A stretch of 33,765 bases of DNA, taken from contig NZ_JAQUOY010000026.1 in the NCBI RefSeq assembly GCF_028716865.1, positions 1 through 33,765 of the forward strand, read 5' to 3'. The notes beneath the pieces were generated by a model. It had not been told where the DNA came from, did not search any database, and worked only from the letters and a program-made list of their open reading frames with translations. The first letter of the stretch is position 1. The number at the start of each line of letters is the position of its first letter. This document shows positions 7,043 to 14,703 of this stretch, one piece after another. A program made the position numbers and the translations under genes. The stretch comes from Candidatus Methylomirabilis sp. Lineage in GTDB: Bacteria > Methylomirabilota > Methylomirabilia > Methylomirabilales > Methylomirabilaceae.

Positions 7043-8830
7043 GTGATCTCGGAGGAGGCGGTTTCCCGAGTGCTGGCCAGCACCGACATTGTGCAGCTTA
7101 TTGGCAGATACCTCCCACTGAAACCTGCCGGACGTTACTATAAGGCCCTGTGCCCCTTCCATAGCGAAAAGACCCCTTCCTTCACGGTCAATCCTGAGCG
7201 TCAGATCTTTCACTGTTTTGGCTGCGGTGAAGGCGGGGATGCGGCCGGTTTCCTGATGAGGCAGGAACATCTCAACTTCCCTGAGGCAATCCGGTCGCTG
7301 GCCGACCGAGCCGGAATCAGCCTCCCGGCGCGCTCCCGCGCACATACCGGAAGCGGGCCAGGGCAGGACGAGCGCGCGCGCCTGGGGCTGCTGGAGATTC
7401 ACAAGACGGCGGCGGAATTCTTTCGTCAACAACTCCAGCATCAGACGATCGGGGCAACTGCGCGCGCGTATCTGAGGAGCCGGGGCATCCCGAATTCGGT
7501 CGTCGAGCAGTTCGGGCTTGGGTATGCGACAGCCTCCTGGGAGGAACTCCTTCGCCACCTGCTGCGCAGGGGATTCTCTAAGAAACAGGTGGAGGAGGCT
7601 GGGCTGGCGCTGCCGCGCAAAGACGGGAGCGGGGCGTATGATCGATTCCGGAACCGACTGATGATCCCAATCAGTGATTCGGTGGGTCAGGTGATTGCCT
7701 TTGGCGGTCGCGTCCTTGACGATTCCCTTCCGAAGTACCTGAACTCTCCGGAAACGCCCATTTACAAAAAGGGGTCCCACCTGTTCGGTCTGCACCTTGC
7801 GGCTTCCGCCATTCGCGATCGCGGGTCGGCTCTTGTGGTGGAAGGGTATTTCGACCTGATCGCGTTGCACGCGCATGGTGTGCAGCACACCGTAGCAGTC
7901 CTGGGCACTGCGCTGACAACTCAGCAGATTGCCCTGCTCCGCCGATACACGACGCGGGCGTTGCTGGTGTTCGATCCGGACGCGGCCGGGATCGCCGCGG
8001 CGAGACGTTGCGTCGAAAGCTTGCTCAACAGCGGGCTCGACTGGCGGGTAATGCTCCTTCCGGATGGAGAAGATCCTGATTGTTTTCTGCGGGAGCGTGG
8101 CTCCTCGGCCTTCGCCGACGCGCTCACGCAATCGAAGGACCTGATGGAGTTTCTGCTCGATCGGAAGGTCTCGGGATTCGATCTGACCAGCCCCGAAGGC
8201 CAGGCCGACGCGGTGAATGCCGTCCTGCCCCTCTTGGGCGCCGTCGGCAATGAGATCACGCGGCAACGCTACACGGAAAAGCTCGCGCGCCGGGTTTCAC
8301 TTCCCAATGATGCCATCATCCGCGAGCTCAATCTTCAGGTGAAAGGCCGCAAGCGGGACACCATGCCGCCAACGCTGCAACCCAGAGGGTTGCCGTCCAT
8401 AGAATGGAAGCTGATCCACCTGGCACTCCACCATCCCGGCGCGGCCTCTCGTGTGCGTGAAAGCGTACGGCCTGAGGAGCTGAAGGATCGGACGCTTCGC
8501 AGGATTTATCAGTCTGCGGTAATGGAACCTGGGACGGGCCGTAGCGCGGTATCGCTTGCCGCAGTGGACCCGGACACGCAGCGGGTGCTCACGCAGTTGT
8601 TGGCGACTGATCTTGGAGAGTACGATGGGGAGGAGGCGATCGAGCGCGCCCTCTCCGATTATCTTGCGCGCATCACAGTCAGGCGTGAGCGCGAGAAGGG
8701 TGATGAACTCCGGCGACAGATGGAAGCGGCCGAACGAGCGGGCGATCATGGAACGGTTGCGCGCCTGCAGGCTCAGTTTCTTGCGCTGAGCAGAGATCGA
8801 GTTCGGTCTCACGTCCCGGCATCGTCGTGA
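7043..8830 (+). CDS. dnaG: DNA primase DnaG
   Basis: The product is 595 residues from GTG 7043; the frame is open further upstream but that part overlaps mutS2. An AAGAGGATGAG stretch gives a modest ribosome site. The CHC2 zinc finger is complete (C37, H40, C58, C61 in CPFH..HCFGCGEGGD). The TOPRIM core shows VVEGYFDLIALH with the catalytic Glu, and LLVFDPDAAG with the acidic pair. The last about 150 residues correspond to the helicase-binding domain and are poorly conserved. DnaG makes RNA primers at the replication fork. The gene is 75 bases before rpoD in the macromolecular synthesis cluster. Confidence 0.96.
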   Translation: MISEEAVSRVLASTDIVQLIGRYLPLKPAGRYYKALCPFHSEKTPSFTVNPERQIFHCFGCGEGGDAAGFLMRQEHLNFPEAIRSLADRAGISLPARSRAHTGSGPGQDERARLGLLEIHKTAAEFFRQQLQHQTIGATARAYLRSRGIPNSVVEQFGLGYATASWEELLRHLLRRGFSKKQVEEAGLALPRKDGSGAYDRFRNRLMIPISDSVGQVIAFGGRVLDDSLPKYLNSPETPIYKKGSHLFGLHLAASAIRDRGSALVVEGYFDLIALHAHGVQHTVAVLGTALTTQQIALLRRYTTRALLVFDPDAAGIAAARRCVESLLNSGLDWRVMLLPDGEDPDCFLRERGSSAFADALTQSKDLMEFLLDRKVSGFDLTSPEGQADAVNAVLPLLGAVGNEITRQRYTEKLARRVSLPNDAIIRELNLQVKGRKRDTMPPTLQPRGLPSIEWKLIHLALHHPGAASRVRESVRPEELKDRTLRRIYQSAVMEPGTGRSAVSLAAVDPDTQRVLTQLLATDLGEYDGEEAIERALSDYLARITVRREREKGDELRRQMEAAERAGDHGTVARLQAQFLALSRDRVRSHVPASS

Positions 8831-8905
8831 AATCTGGACTGAGGCAGGAGCTTTTGAGAGCGGCTATGAGCTGTTAGCTGTCGGCTGTTTTTCAGGGGAG
8901 ACAGT

Positions 8906-10870
8906 ATGGCAAATACACACAAGCCAAGACGACCGTCGAAGACCACGCAGTGGAGAGCGCGCAGTCAGGCCACGCGGCCTCTTCATGTGGTTCGTAAGCG
9001 GGTTGCCTTGAGCCAACAGAATAAGACGGGGACGGTCCCGGTGGCCTCACCGGCCAAGGCCCCTCGGGGCAATGCACGTTCCAGAACCGCAAAAAAGCCG
9101 ATGACGATAGCGCCGGCCGCCGTCAAAGAGGGGATCAAGCCGCTGGTGTCGCTCGGGCGGAAAAAGGGTTACCTGACCTACGACGAGGTGAATAGCCTCC
9201 TGCCGGAAGAGGTCACCTCCGGCGACCAGATCGACAAGATCCTCAATCTCTTTGATGAGATGGATATCGAGGTTGTGGATGAGGCAGAGCGGCCTAAAGC
9301 GGTGGGAACGCCCGCGCCCCAGCAGGAAGAAGAGAGCGCCGAGACGGGACCCGAGCTTGTTCCGTCGGCCGCCGGCAGGACCGACGACCCGGTTCGGATG
9401 TATCTGCGAGAAATGGGAAAAACCCCCCTACTGACCCGGGACGGAGAGATTCAGATTGCGAAACGGATCGAAGAGGGCCACAAAGACGTGGCCGAGGCTG
9501 TCTGCCGGGCTGGAGTCGCGGTCCGGGAGATTACCGAAATCGGAGAGCGACTGTTACATGGCAAAGCTCGTATTTATGAGCTGCTCTCACTCAATGAGTT
9601 TGACGAGATCTCCGAACAGAAAGAGCGGGAGTTGCTCGCCGAAAATACCCCATCCTTAGAAGCCCTCCGAGAGGAGCAGGTGAAGATCGATGGCCTTCGA
9701 CGGCGTTACCAGCGCGGTGTTGGCCGTCTGAGCGAGCGATGGCAGCAGAGGATCCTGGATGAGATGGCGCGTCGCAAGGCGGCGCAGGCCACGCTGATTC
9801 GAGGGCTGCATATCAACCAGCGGGTGATCGAGCGGGTGGTCGCCAGGATCCGCAATCTCCTGGAGCGGATCGAGCAGGGCGAGCAGGAGCTTCGCGACGT
9901 GGGGCGGGCCCACCACTTGTCCATGGAGGATATCAGGATCATCTCCGGCAACGGCCGGGAGAAGACTGCCGCTATACGAGGGATTCTCCGTCGGACGGGG
10001 CTCGACCGGAAGGGGCTGGATGAATGTGAACACACCGTCACGGCTATCCAGCGAAAGATCCGAAGGGTTGAGGAGGAGGCCGATGCCTCCGCCAAGGAGT
10101 TACGATCCTGTCTTCATACTATCACCAACGGTGAGCGAAAGGCCCATCTGGCAAAGAAGGAGATGGTAGAGGCCAACCTCCGTCTGGTGATCAGTATCGC
10201 AAAGAAATACACCAATCGCGGCCTCCAGTTCCTCGACCTGATCCAGGAAGGGAACATCGGCCTGATGCGGGCGGTGGATAAGTTTGAATACCAGCGAGGA
10301 TATAAGTTCAGCACCTACGCCACCTGGTGGGTCCGCCAGGCCATCACGCGAGCCATTGCCGATCAGGCCCGCACCATCCGGATCCCCGTTCATATGATCG
10401 AGACCATCAACAAGTTGACTCGCGCCTCCCGGTACCTGGTTCAGGAATATGGCAGGGAGCCCACCCCGGAGGAGATCGCCCAGAAGATCGATCTGCCGGT
10501 TGATAAGGTCAGGAAGGTCCTCAAGATCGCGCAGGAACCGATCTCGCTGGAAACGCCCATCGGGGAGGAGGAAGGATCTCATCTTGGTGACTTCATCGAG
10601 GATAAAGCTGTGATCTCCCCGATCGAGGCCGTCATCGGCATGAACTTGAGCGGTCAGACCGAGCAGGTGCTTGGGACACTGACGGAACGGGAGCAAAAGA
10701 TATTAAAGCTCCGTTTCGGGCTTGGGGATGGACGCGATCACACCCTGGAGGAAGTGGGCCAGCAATTCGACGTCACCCGCGAGCGAATCAGACAGATCGA
10801 GGCCAAGGCGCTGCGGAAACTCCGACATCCTACTCGGAGCAGGAAGCTCAAGAGCTTTGTGGAATCTTAG
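8906..10870 (+). CDS. rpoD: Primary sigma factor RpoD (sigma-70)
   Basis: The product is 654 residues. A basic, low-complexity N-terminal extension of about 70 residues ([15 protein letters not shown]..) precedes region 1.1 ([20 protein letters not shown]). Region 1.2 is [18 protein letters not shown] non-conserved, helix-rich insert follows. Region 2 includes [20 protein letters not shown] and [18 protein letters not shown], and region 4 has the [23 protein letters not shown]. Complete regions 2-4 identify the housekeeping sigma factor, which directs RNA polymerase to -35/-10 promoters. Promoter-like boxes found elsewhere in the window (13590, 31739) fit its expected specificity. ATG 8906 follows GGGGAGACAGT. 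Confidence 0.96.
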   Translation: MANTHKPRRPSKTTQWRARSQATRPLHVVRKRVALSQQNKTGTVPVASPAKAPRGNARSRTAKKPMTIAPAAVKEGIKPLVSLGRKKGYLTYDEVNSLLPEEVTSGDQIDKILNLFDEMDIEVVDEAERPKAVGTPAPQQEEESAETGPELVPSAAGRTDDPVRMYLREMGKTPLLTRDGEIQIAKRIEEGHKDVAEAVCRAGVAVREITEIGERLLHGKARIYELLSLNEFDEISEQKERELLAENTPSLEALREEQVKIDGLRRRYQRGVGRLSERWQQRILDEMARRKAAQATLIRGLHINQRVIERVVARIRNLLERIEQGEQELRDVGRAHHLSMEDIRIISGNGREKTAAIRGILRRTGLDRKGLDECEHTVTAIQRKIRRVEEEADASAKELRSCLHTITNGERKAHLAKKEMVEANLRLVISIAKKYTNRGLQFLDLIQEGNIGLMRAVDKFEYQRGYKFSTYATWWVRQAITRAIADQARTIRIPVHMIETINKLTRASRYLVQEYGREPTPEEIAQKIDLPVDKVRKVLKIAQEPISLETPIGEEEGSHLGDFIEDKAVISPIEAVIGMNLSGQTEQVLGTLTEREQKILKLRFGLGDGRDHTLEEVGQQFDVTRERIRQIEAKALRKLRHPTRSRKLKSFVES

Positions 10871-10899
10871 GCAGCGTATCCAACGATTCGTTACGCCTT

Positions 10900-10979
10900 C
10901 CGTTCGCCCTGAGCCTGTCGAAGGGTGCAGTATGTCGAGAGGTTCCGTTCATGGATTCGACAGGCTCACCACGAACGGA
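10900..10979. repeat. Dispersed palindromic repeat, copy 2 (inverted relative to copy 1)
   Basis: CCGTTCGCCCTGAGCCTG (10900-10917, then TCGAAGGG) faces its imperfect complement GACAGGCTCACCACGAACGG, which ends at 10978. The two arms match those at 3483-3562 but in swapped order. The element lies 30 bases after the rpoD stop and may also act as a transcription barrier before the tRNA. Confidence 0.75.
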
Positions 10980-11027
10980 TTGTAAGGGTATTTGTGGGAC
11001 ACTACACTAGTTGCTGGTCTTCTGCTG

Positions 11028-11104
11028 GGGCCCATAGCTCAGTTGGTTAGAGCCCCCGGCTCATAACCGGGTCGTCCCTGGTTCGAGTCCAGGTGGGCCC
11101 ACCA
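11028..11104 (+). tRNA. tRNA with CAU anticodon (elongator Met or k2C-modified Ile2)
   Basis: A full cloverleaf can be drawn. The acceptor is GGGCCCA (11028-11034) pairing with TGGGCCC (11094-11100). The D arm is GCTC/GAGC. The anticodon stem is CCCGG/CCGGG around loop CTCATAA, with CAT at 11062-11064. The T arm is CCTGG-TTCGAGT-CCAGG. The discriminator is A, and CCA is encoded. The G1-C72 pair rules out the initiator tRNA, whose first pair is mismatched in bacteria. Elongator Met and lysidine-modified Ile2 cannot be told apart with confidence by eye. The GGGCCCAU start is common among Ile tRNAs. Confidence 0.95.
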
Positions 11105-11203
11105 CGTAAAAGCAGCCATCGGCTTTCAGTGGTCAGCTTGAGGCTGACACTGGGCTGATCGCTGATAGCTGAACGCTAATCGCTGATCATTGGGGAGCGC
11201 AAC
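11105..11203. other. Intergenic stretch of short CTGAT/AGCTGA reiterations
   Basis: This gap between the tRNA and the zinc-ribbon gene is made of related short words (GGTCAGCTTGAGGCTGACAC, GCTGATCGCTGATAGCTGAA). A shorter run of the same kind occurs before rpoD at 8860-8890 (GAGCTGTTAGCTGTCGGCTG). No gene is visible. Confidence 0.5.
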
Positions 11204-11908
11204 GTGTTTCAGGACTTAGAGCGGCTTGTCGAATTACAGGGGCTTGACGCCGAAATCGCCGAGCTCGATGCGGCGGCGGCGGCCATCCCCGTTCAGATCC
11301 GGATGATGGACCAGCAATTGGCTCAGGCCAAGGCGACTCTTGATGCGGCCACCGCGGAGGTGGAGAGGCTCCAGAAGCTTCGCCGTCAGAAAGAGCGCGA
11401 TTTGGATGAGACCAGCAGAGAGCTCAAAAAGCGACAAGGCCGCCTTTTTGAGATCAAGACCAACCTGGAATACACTGCAGTCCTGAAGGAGGTCGAGGGG
11501 CTGAAGCAGAAGATTTCGACGCTGGAGGAAGAGGTTCTCGCGTGCTTCGACGATATCGACAGCGCTGTAAAGATTCAAGATCAGGAAGAGAAGAAGATCC
11601 AGGTCACACAGGCGGAGTTTCTGAAGAACAAGCAGCAGCGGGAAGGCGAACTTCGGGAGTTGCAAGGCCGCCTCTCGATATTGCGGAAGACCAGGGAAGG
11701 CCGGTCAGTGGACGTGGAGGCATCCCTGCTGCAGTTATACCTGCGACTCCTGAAGAGCCGAGATGGCTTGGCGGTGGCCCAGGTAATCAACCGTTCTTGT
11801 GAGGGTTGTCACGTGACCATCACGCCTCAGTTGTACTTGGAGGTTCGACGAAACGCGGAACTTCACACCTGCGAAGGGTGTGGTCGGATCCTTTATTGGA
11901 AGGGATGA
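11204..11908 (+). CDS. Coiled-coil protein with C-terminal C4 zinc ribbon (CdsZ/DUF164-like)
   Basis: The product is 234 residues from a GTG with GGGGAG seven bases upstream. Residues 1-170 are a long charged coiled coil (LDAATAEVERLQKLRRQKER, LEEEVLACFDDIDSAVKIQD). The C-terminal about 45 residues form a four-cysteine zinc ribbon, CEGCHVTI..CEGCGRILYW. This architecture matches the widespread zf-RING_7/DUF164 proteins, whose molecular role is poorly known. The gene starts a run of closely spaced genes (RNase HI-like, lemA, dciA-like) that overlap or nearly overlap. Confidence 0.88.
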   Translation: MFQDLERLVELQGLDAEIAELDAAAAAIPVQIRMMDQQLAQAKATLDAATAEVERLQKLRRQKERDLDETSRELKKRQGRLFEIKTNLEYTAVLKEVEGLKQKISTLEEEVLACFDDIDSAVKIQDQEEKKIQVTQAEFLKNKQQREGELRELQGRLSILRKTREGRSVDVEASLLQLYLRLLKSRDGLAVAQVINRSCEGCHVTITPQLYLEVRRNAELHTCEGCGRILYWKG

Positions 11909-11952
11909 TGACAATGCGGGGTGCGGGGGAGCTGAACGCCGGCCCGGCCTCG

Positions 11953-11981
11953 CAGGCCTGTCCTGAGCCACGTCGAGGGGG
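11953..11981. repeat. Solitary arm related to the dispersed palindromic repeat
   Basis: GCCTGTCCTGAGCCACGTCG followed by AGGGGG resembles one arm (CGCCCTGAGCCTGTCGAAGGG-like) of the elements at 3483 and 10900. It lies in the overlap of possible N-terminal extensions of the RNase HI-like gene. Confidence 0.4.
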
Positions 11982-11991
11982 ATTACGATTG

Positions 11992-12414
11992 ATGATTCAC
12001 ATCGACGGCGCAGCTCGCGGGAACCCAGGCCCAGCCGGGATCGGCGTCATGCTGGAGACAGGGGACGGGCCGCTGCAGCGGGGCTTGTGCCGATACATCG
12101 GCGAGGCGACCAATAACGTGGCCGAATATGAAGCGCTCCTGCTTGCTCTGAGGGAGGCCAGGAAGCTTCAGGCGTCCGTTGTCGAGATTCGATCCGACTC
12201 CCAGTTGTTGGTGAGACAAATCCAGGGCAGCTATCGAGTTAAAAACCCGCGCCTCGCCGCGTTACATGCGCAGGCGCGCGACCTCATCAGCGCCCTCCCA
12301 TCATTTCGGATTGAGCATGTCGGTCGCGAACTGAACCGTCAGGCGGACGCGCTCGCCAATCGCGCCATCGATGAAGCCTTGTCCGGTGTCCCCCGAGAGG
12401 GAGGGCGATCGTGA
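11992..12414 (+). CDS. RNase HI-like protein
   Basis: Read from ATG 11992 the product is 140 residues, the normal length of a single RNase H domain. The four carboxylates are all visible: D5 in MIHIDGAARGNPGPAG, E45 in NNVAEYEAL, D69 in IRSDSQLL and D119 in NRQADALAN. The fold cuts RNA in RNA/DNA hybrids; the sequence is closer to the archaeal/YpdQ-like branch than to E. coli RnhA. A GAGGGGG tract ten bases upstream supports this start. Earlier in-frame starts (11905, 11908, 11914, the last with GGAAGGG nine bases upstream) would add up to 29 residues encoded partly by an intergenic-repeat fragment, so the true N-terminus is unsure. Confidence 0.88.
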   Translation: MIHIDGAARGNPGPAGIGVMLETGDGPLQRGLCRYIGEATNNVAEYEALLLALREARKLQASVVEIRSDSQLLVRQIQGSYRVKNPRLAALHAQARDLISALPSFRIEHVGRELNRQADALANRAIDEALSGVPREGGRS

Positions 12415-13001
12415 ACGGACAGCAGCGGGCCTTCTCGCCCCTGCTTGGGTTGTCGGCCATCCTGGTCGTTGTCCTCCTCTCCGGCAGCGTGTACCTCTGG
12501 AACGTCTACAATCAACTGGTCTCGATGGACGAGGGGATCAGATCGGCCTGGGCTCAAGTCGAGAATCAGTTACAGCGTCGGACAGACCTCATTCCGAATC
12601 TGGTTGCAACAGTGAAAGGGTATGCCGCCCACGAGCGAGAGGTGCTGGAGGGTATCGCCAATGCCAGGGCGAGGATGGCTGGGGCCAAAAGTCCTGAGGA
12701 AAAGATCACCACCAGCAACGCCCTGGACGTGGCGCTCGGACGCCTGCTGGTGGTCGTGGAGCGGTACCCGAACCTTAAAGCGGATCGGAGCTTTGCCCGC
12801 CTGATGGACGAGCTGGCGGGAACGGAAAACCGATTAGCCGTCGAACGGAAGCGATACAATGATCTGGTGCAGGGCTACAACAGCCGGATTCGTCGCTTTC
12901 CGGAAAGGACCGTCGCCGGATTGTTCCATTTTCAGCAGGCGAGCTACTTTCTGGTGGCTGAATCGGCAAAAGCGGCGCCGACAGTGGAGTTTGCCAGGTG
13001 A
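12411..13001 (+). CDS. lemA: LemA family membrane protein
   Basis: The product is 196 residues. GTG 12411 overlaps the previous stop by four bases (GTGA), so translation is probably coupled. An N-terminal membrane helix (LLGLSAILVVVLLSGSVYLW) is followed by the LemA helical bundle. The bundle carries the hallmark NQLVSMDEGIRSAWAQVENQ, QRRTDLIPNLVATVKGYA and the later RYNDLVQGYNSRIRRFPERT. LemA proteins are anchored with their C-terminal bundle outside the cytoplasm; their function is not settled. A TPM partner gene often adjoins lemA but is found at 1860 here. Confidence 0.94.
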   Translation: MNGQQRAFSPLLGLSAILVVVLLSGSVYLWNVYNQLVSMDEGIRSAWAQVENQLQRRTDLIPNLVATVKGYAAHEREVLEGIANARARMAGAKSPEEKITTSNALDVALGRLLVVVERYPNLKADRSFARLMDELAGTENRLAVERKRYNDLVQGYNSRIRRFPERTVAGLFHFQQASYFLVAESAKAAPTVEFAR

Positions 13002-13492
13002 AGGCCGGCTGGCCGGCACAGAGGGAAACGCAGACCGCCCCTGCCAGGTGCGCCGATATCCTCGAGGGTAGCCTGCAAGGGCTGGGTCTCGGTCGGGTGA
13101 TCCGCCACCTCGCGCTCCTTCGAGCCTGGGACCGGGTCGTAGCAGATCGCATCAAGGAGCGGGCGAGCGTGGAGGATTTCAGGGATAGACGCTTGTACCT
13201 CTGCGTCGAGGATCCCATCTGGCTGCATGAGCTTCACATGCTGCGGCACAAGTTGAAAACAATCCTGAACGAGGAGGTTGGCGAGCCGGTGGTGGACGAG
13301 ATCGCCTTAAGAATTGGCCGAACCCGTCGATCTGCCCCCACGACACGTCCCTATCGTAGTGGACGGAGGGCCCCGGCGGCTCCGCCTGCGGTTGAGGCGA
13401 GCATGACAACGCTCCTGAGCCCCCTCAGGGATCTGCCCTGTTGTGATGCCGTCCAACGGCTCTTTCAACGGTGGGTATCGAGGCCACAGTGA
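12998..13492 (+). CDS. DciA-like (DUF721) protein
   Basis: The product is 164 residues from GTG 12998, overlapping lemA by four bases. The central part, with AWDRVVADRIKERASVEDF, LYLCVEDPIWLHELHM and LRHKLKTILNEEV, fits the DUF721 pattern (WxxVVG..., a V-strand, then WxxEL...LN). DciA is the ancestral loader of the replicative helicase DnaB. DUF721 proteins vary and not all are proven loaders. The C-terminal 60 residues are basic and Pro/Arg-rich, probably disordered. No dnaC- or dnaI-type loader is visible in the window. Confidence 0.8.
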   Translation: MKAGWPAQRETQTAPARCADILEGSLQGLGLGRVIRHLALLRAWDRVVADRIKERASVEDFRDRRLYLCVEDPIWLHELHMLRHKLKTILNEEVGEPVVDEIALRIGRTRRSAPTTRPYRSGRRAPAAPPAVEASMTTLLSPLRDLPCCDAVQRLFQRWVSRPQ

Positions 13493-13517
13493 CACACGTG
13501 TTGCAACATATCCGCAT

Positions 13518-13570
13518 GAAATCCCCCCTCGGGTCCCCCCTTTTGATAAAGGGGAGTTGAGGGGATTTTC
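13518..13570. repeat. Intergenic palindrome of the AAATCCCCC/GGGGATTTT type
   Basis: GAAATCCCCCCTCGGGTCCC begins an arm that can fold on AAGGGGAGTTGAGGGGATTT across a short ATAA-containing loop. This is a common bacterial MITE-like hairpin. Placed between the dciA-like gene and lpxC, it may terminate the upstream transcript. Confidence 0.6.
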
Positions 13571-13589
13571 TAAGGAACTGGTACACGAC

Positions 13590-13618
13590 TTGCTATTTCC
13601 AGGACCTTCTAGTAAAAT
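13590..13618 (+). promoter_or_regulatory. Sigma-70 promoter for lpxC
   Basis: TTGCTA (13590-13595), a 17-base spacer and TAAAAT (13613-13618) form a good sigma-70 promoter. It would give a leader of about 60 bases before the ATG at 13684, which has CAGGAGATT just upstream. Confidence 0.55.
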
Positions 13619-13683
13619 ATGGCGCGGTTCGTATGAATTGAAGTGCGAATCGTCTTAGACAAAATAGATCTGATCAGGAGATT

Positions 13684-14610
13684 ATGGTGAGCCATCAGCG
13701 AACGCTTCAGACTATAGCCACCTGTAAAGGGATAGGGATTCACAGCGGCCAATCAGTCACGATGTCGCTCCGTCCCGCTCCGGCGAACTCCGGCGTCGTA
13801 TTTAAGCGCATCGATCTTCCCTCCGCCCCAACCATCGAGGCCAAGCCCGCACACATCGTCGATGTCCATCATGCAACCACCATCGGCAAGGATGGTATGA
13901 AAGTGCGGACCATCGAACACCTGATGGCAGCGTTTGCGGGGACGGGGCTGGATAATGTCCTGGTAGAACTCGACGGCGAAGAGGTTCCCGCCATGGATGG
14001 CAGCGCCGCGCCATTTGTCGAGTTAATCAGGAAAGTGGGTCTCAAACGACAGATGGTCGCCAGGACGTATCTCAAGATTAAAGAGCGTTTGGTTGTCGAA
14101 ACAGAGCGCTCGAGTATTCAGATCGTTCCTTCAAAGCGTCTTCAGGTTATCTATACGATGCGCTTTGACCACCCGCTCCTGGGAGAACAGTCAGCCGCCT
14201 TCGACATCACCAGGGAGATGTTCGCCAGGGAGATTGCGTCTTGCCGCACCTACGGGTTCCTGAAGGATATCGAAGAGCTTCGCCGTCGCAACCTGGGCCT
14301 GGGCGGGTCGTTTGACAACGCGATCGTGATCGGCGAGGGAGGGGTGGTGAACGGCGATCTCCGCTTCCGGGACGAGCTGGTCCGCCATAAGGTCCTTGAT
14401 CTCTTGGGAGACCTCTATCTCCTTGGCCGGCCTATCCTCGGGACCGTCATTGCTCACGGCGCCGGTCACTTCCTTCACACCAGGCTCGTACGAGAGATCC
14501 AGCGTCATCTGGACCTGGAGCATCCGGCTTCTGTCTGCAGTGGCGTGATTGAGCGTTGGGCGAGGCCGCTGCTTCAGCCGGAACGATCGCTTGAGGTTGT
14601 CCCTTCGTAA
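13684..14610 (+). CDS. lpxC: UDP-3-O-acyl-N-acetylglucosamine deacetylase LpxC
   Basis: The product is 308 residues, standard for LpxC. The enzyme makes the committed step of lipid A synthesis, so the organism has an LPS-type outer membrane. Key residues are in place: E78-H79 in RTIEHLMAAFAGTGLDN, zinc ligands H235 and D239 in RHKVLDLLGDLYLLG, and the catalytic H262 in HGAGHFLH. The N-terminal HGIGLHSG-like block reads CKGIGIHSGQSV, also as expected. The gene seems to be transcribed from its own promoter (13590). A hairpin follows at 14645. Confidence 0.97.
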   Translation: MVSHQRTLQTIATCKGIGIHSGQSVTMSLRPAPANSGVVFKRIDLPSAPTIEAKPAHIVDVHHATTIGKDGMKVRTIEHLMAAFAGTGLDNVLVELDGEEVPAMDGSAAPFVELIRKVGLKRQMVARTYLKIKERLVVETERSSIQIVPSKRLQVIYTMRFDHPLLGEQSAAFDITREMFAREIASCRTYGFLKDIEELRRRNLGLGGSFDNAIVIGEGGVVNGDLRFRDELVRHKVLDLLGDLYLLGRPILGTVIAHGAGHFLHTRLVREIQRHLDLEHPASVCSGVIERWARPLLQPERSLEVVPS

Positions 14611-14644
14611 TCGGATTCCCGCGTACGACCCTCCACACCACGCA

Positions 14645-14664
14645 CCCCGGATCGATATCCGGGG
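14645..14664 (+). terminator. Palindromic hairpin after lpxC
   Basis: CCCCGGAT and ATCCGGGG flank CGAT, making a perfect 8-bp stem. Only CAGTTT follows, so termination is possible but unproven. Confidence 0.45.
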
Positions 14665-14703
14665 CAGTTTCACACCTCGCACGCTGTATCATTCAGCGAC
14701 GCC

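Noticed and set aside
7007-8266. 419-codon - strand frame inside dnaG
   Set aside because: dnaG on the + strand has complete zinc and TOPRIM motifs. The antisense frame is open because of GC-rich codon bias.
11028-11104. Initiator tRNA-fMet
   Set aside because: The first acceptor pair is G-C, whereas bacterial initiator tRNAs have a mismatch there, and the anticodon stem lacks the three G-C pairs in the initiator arrangement.
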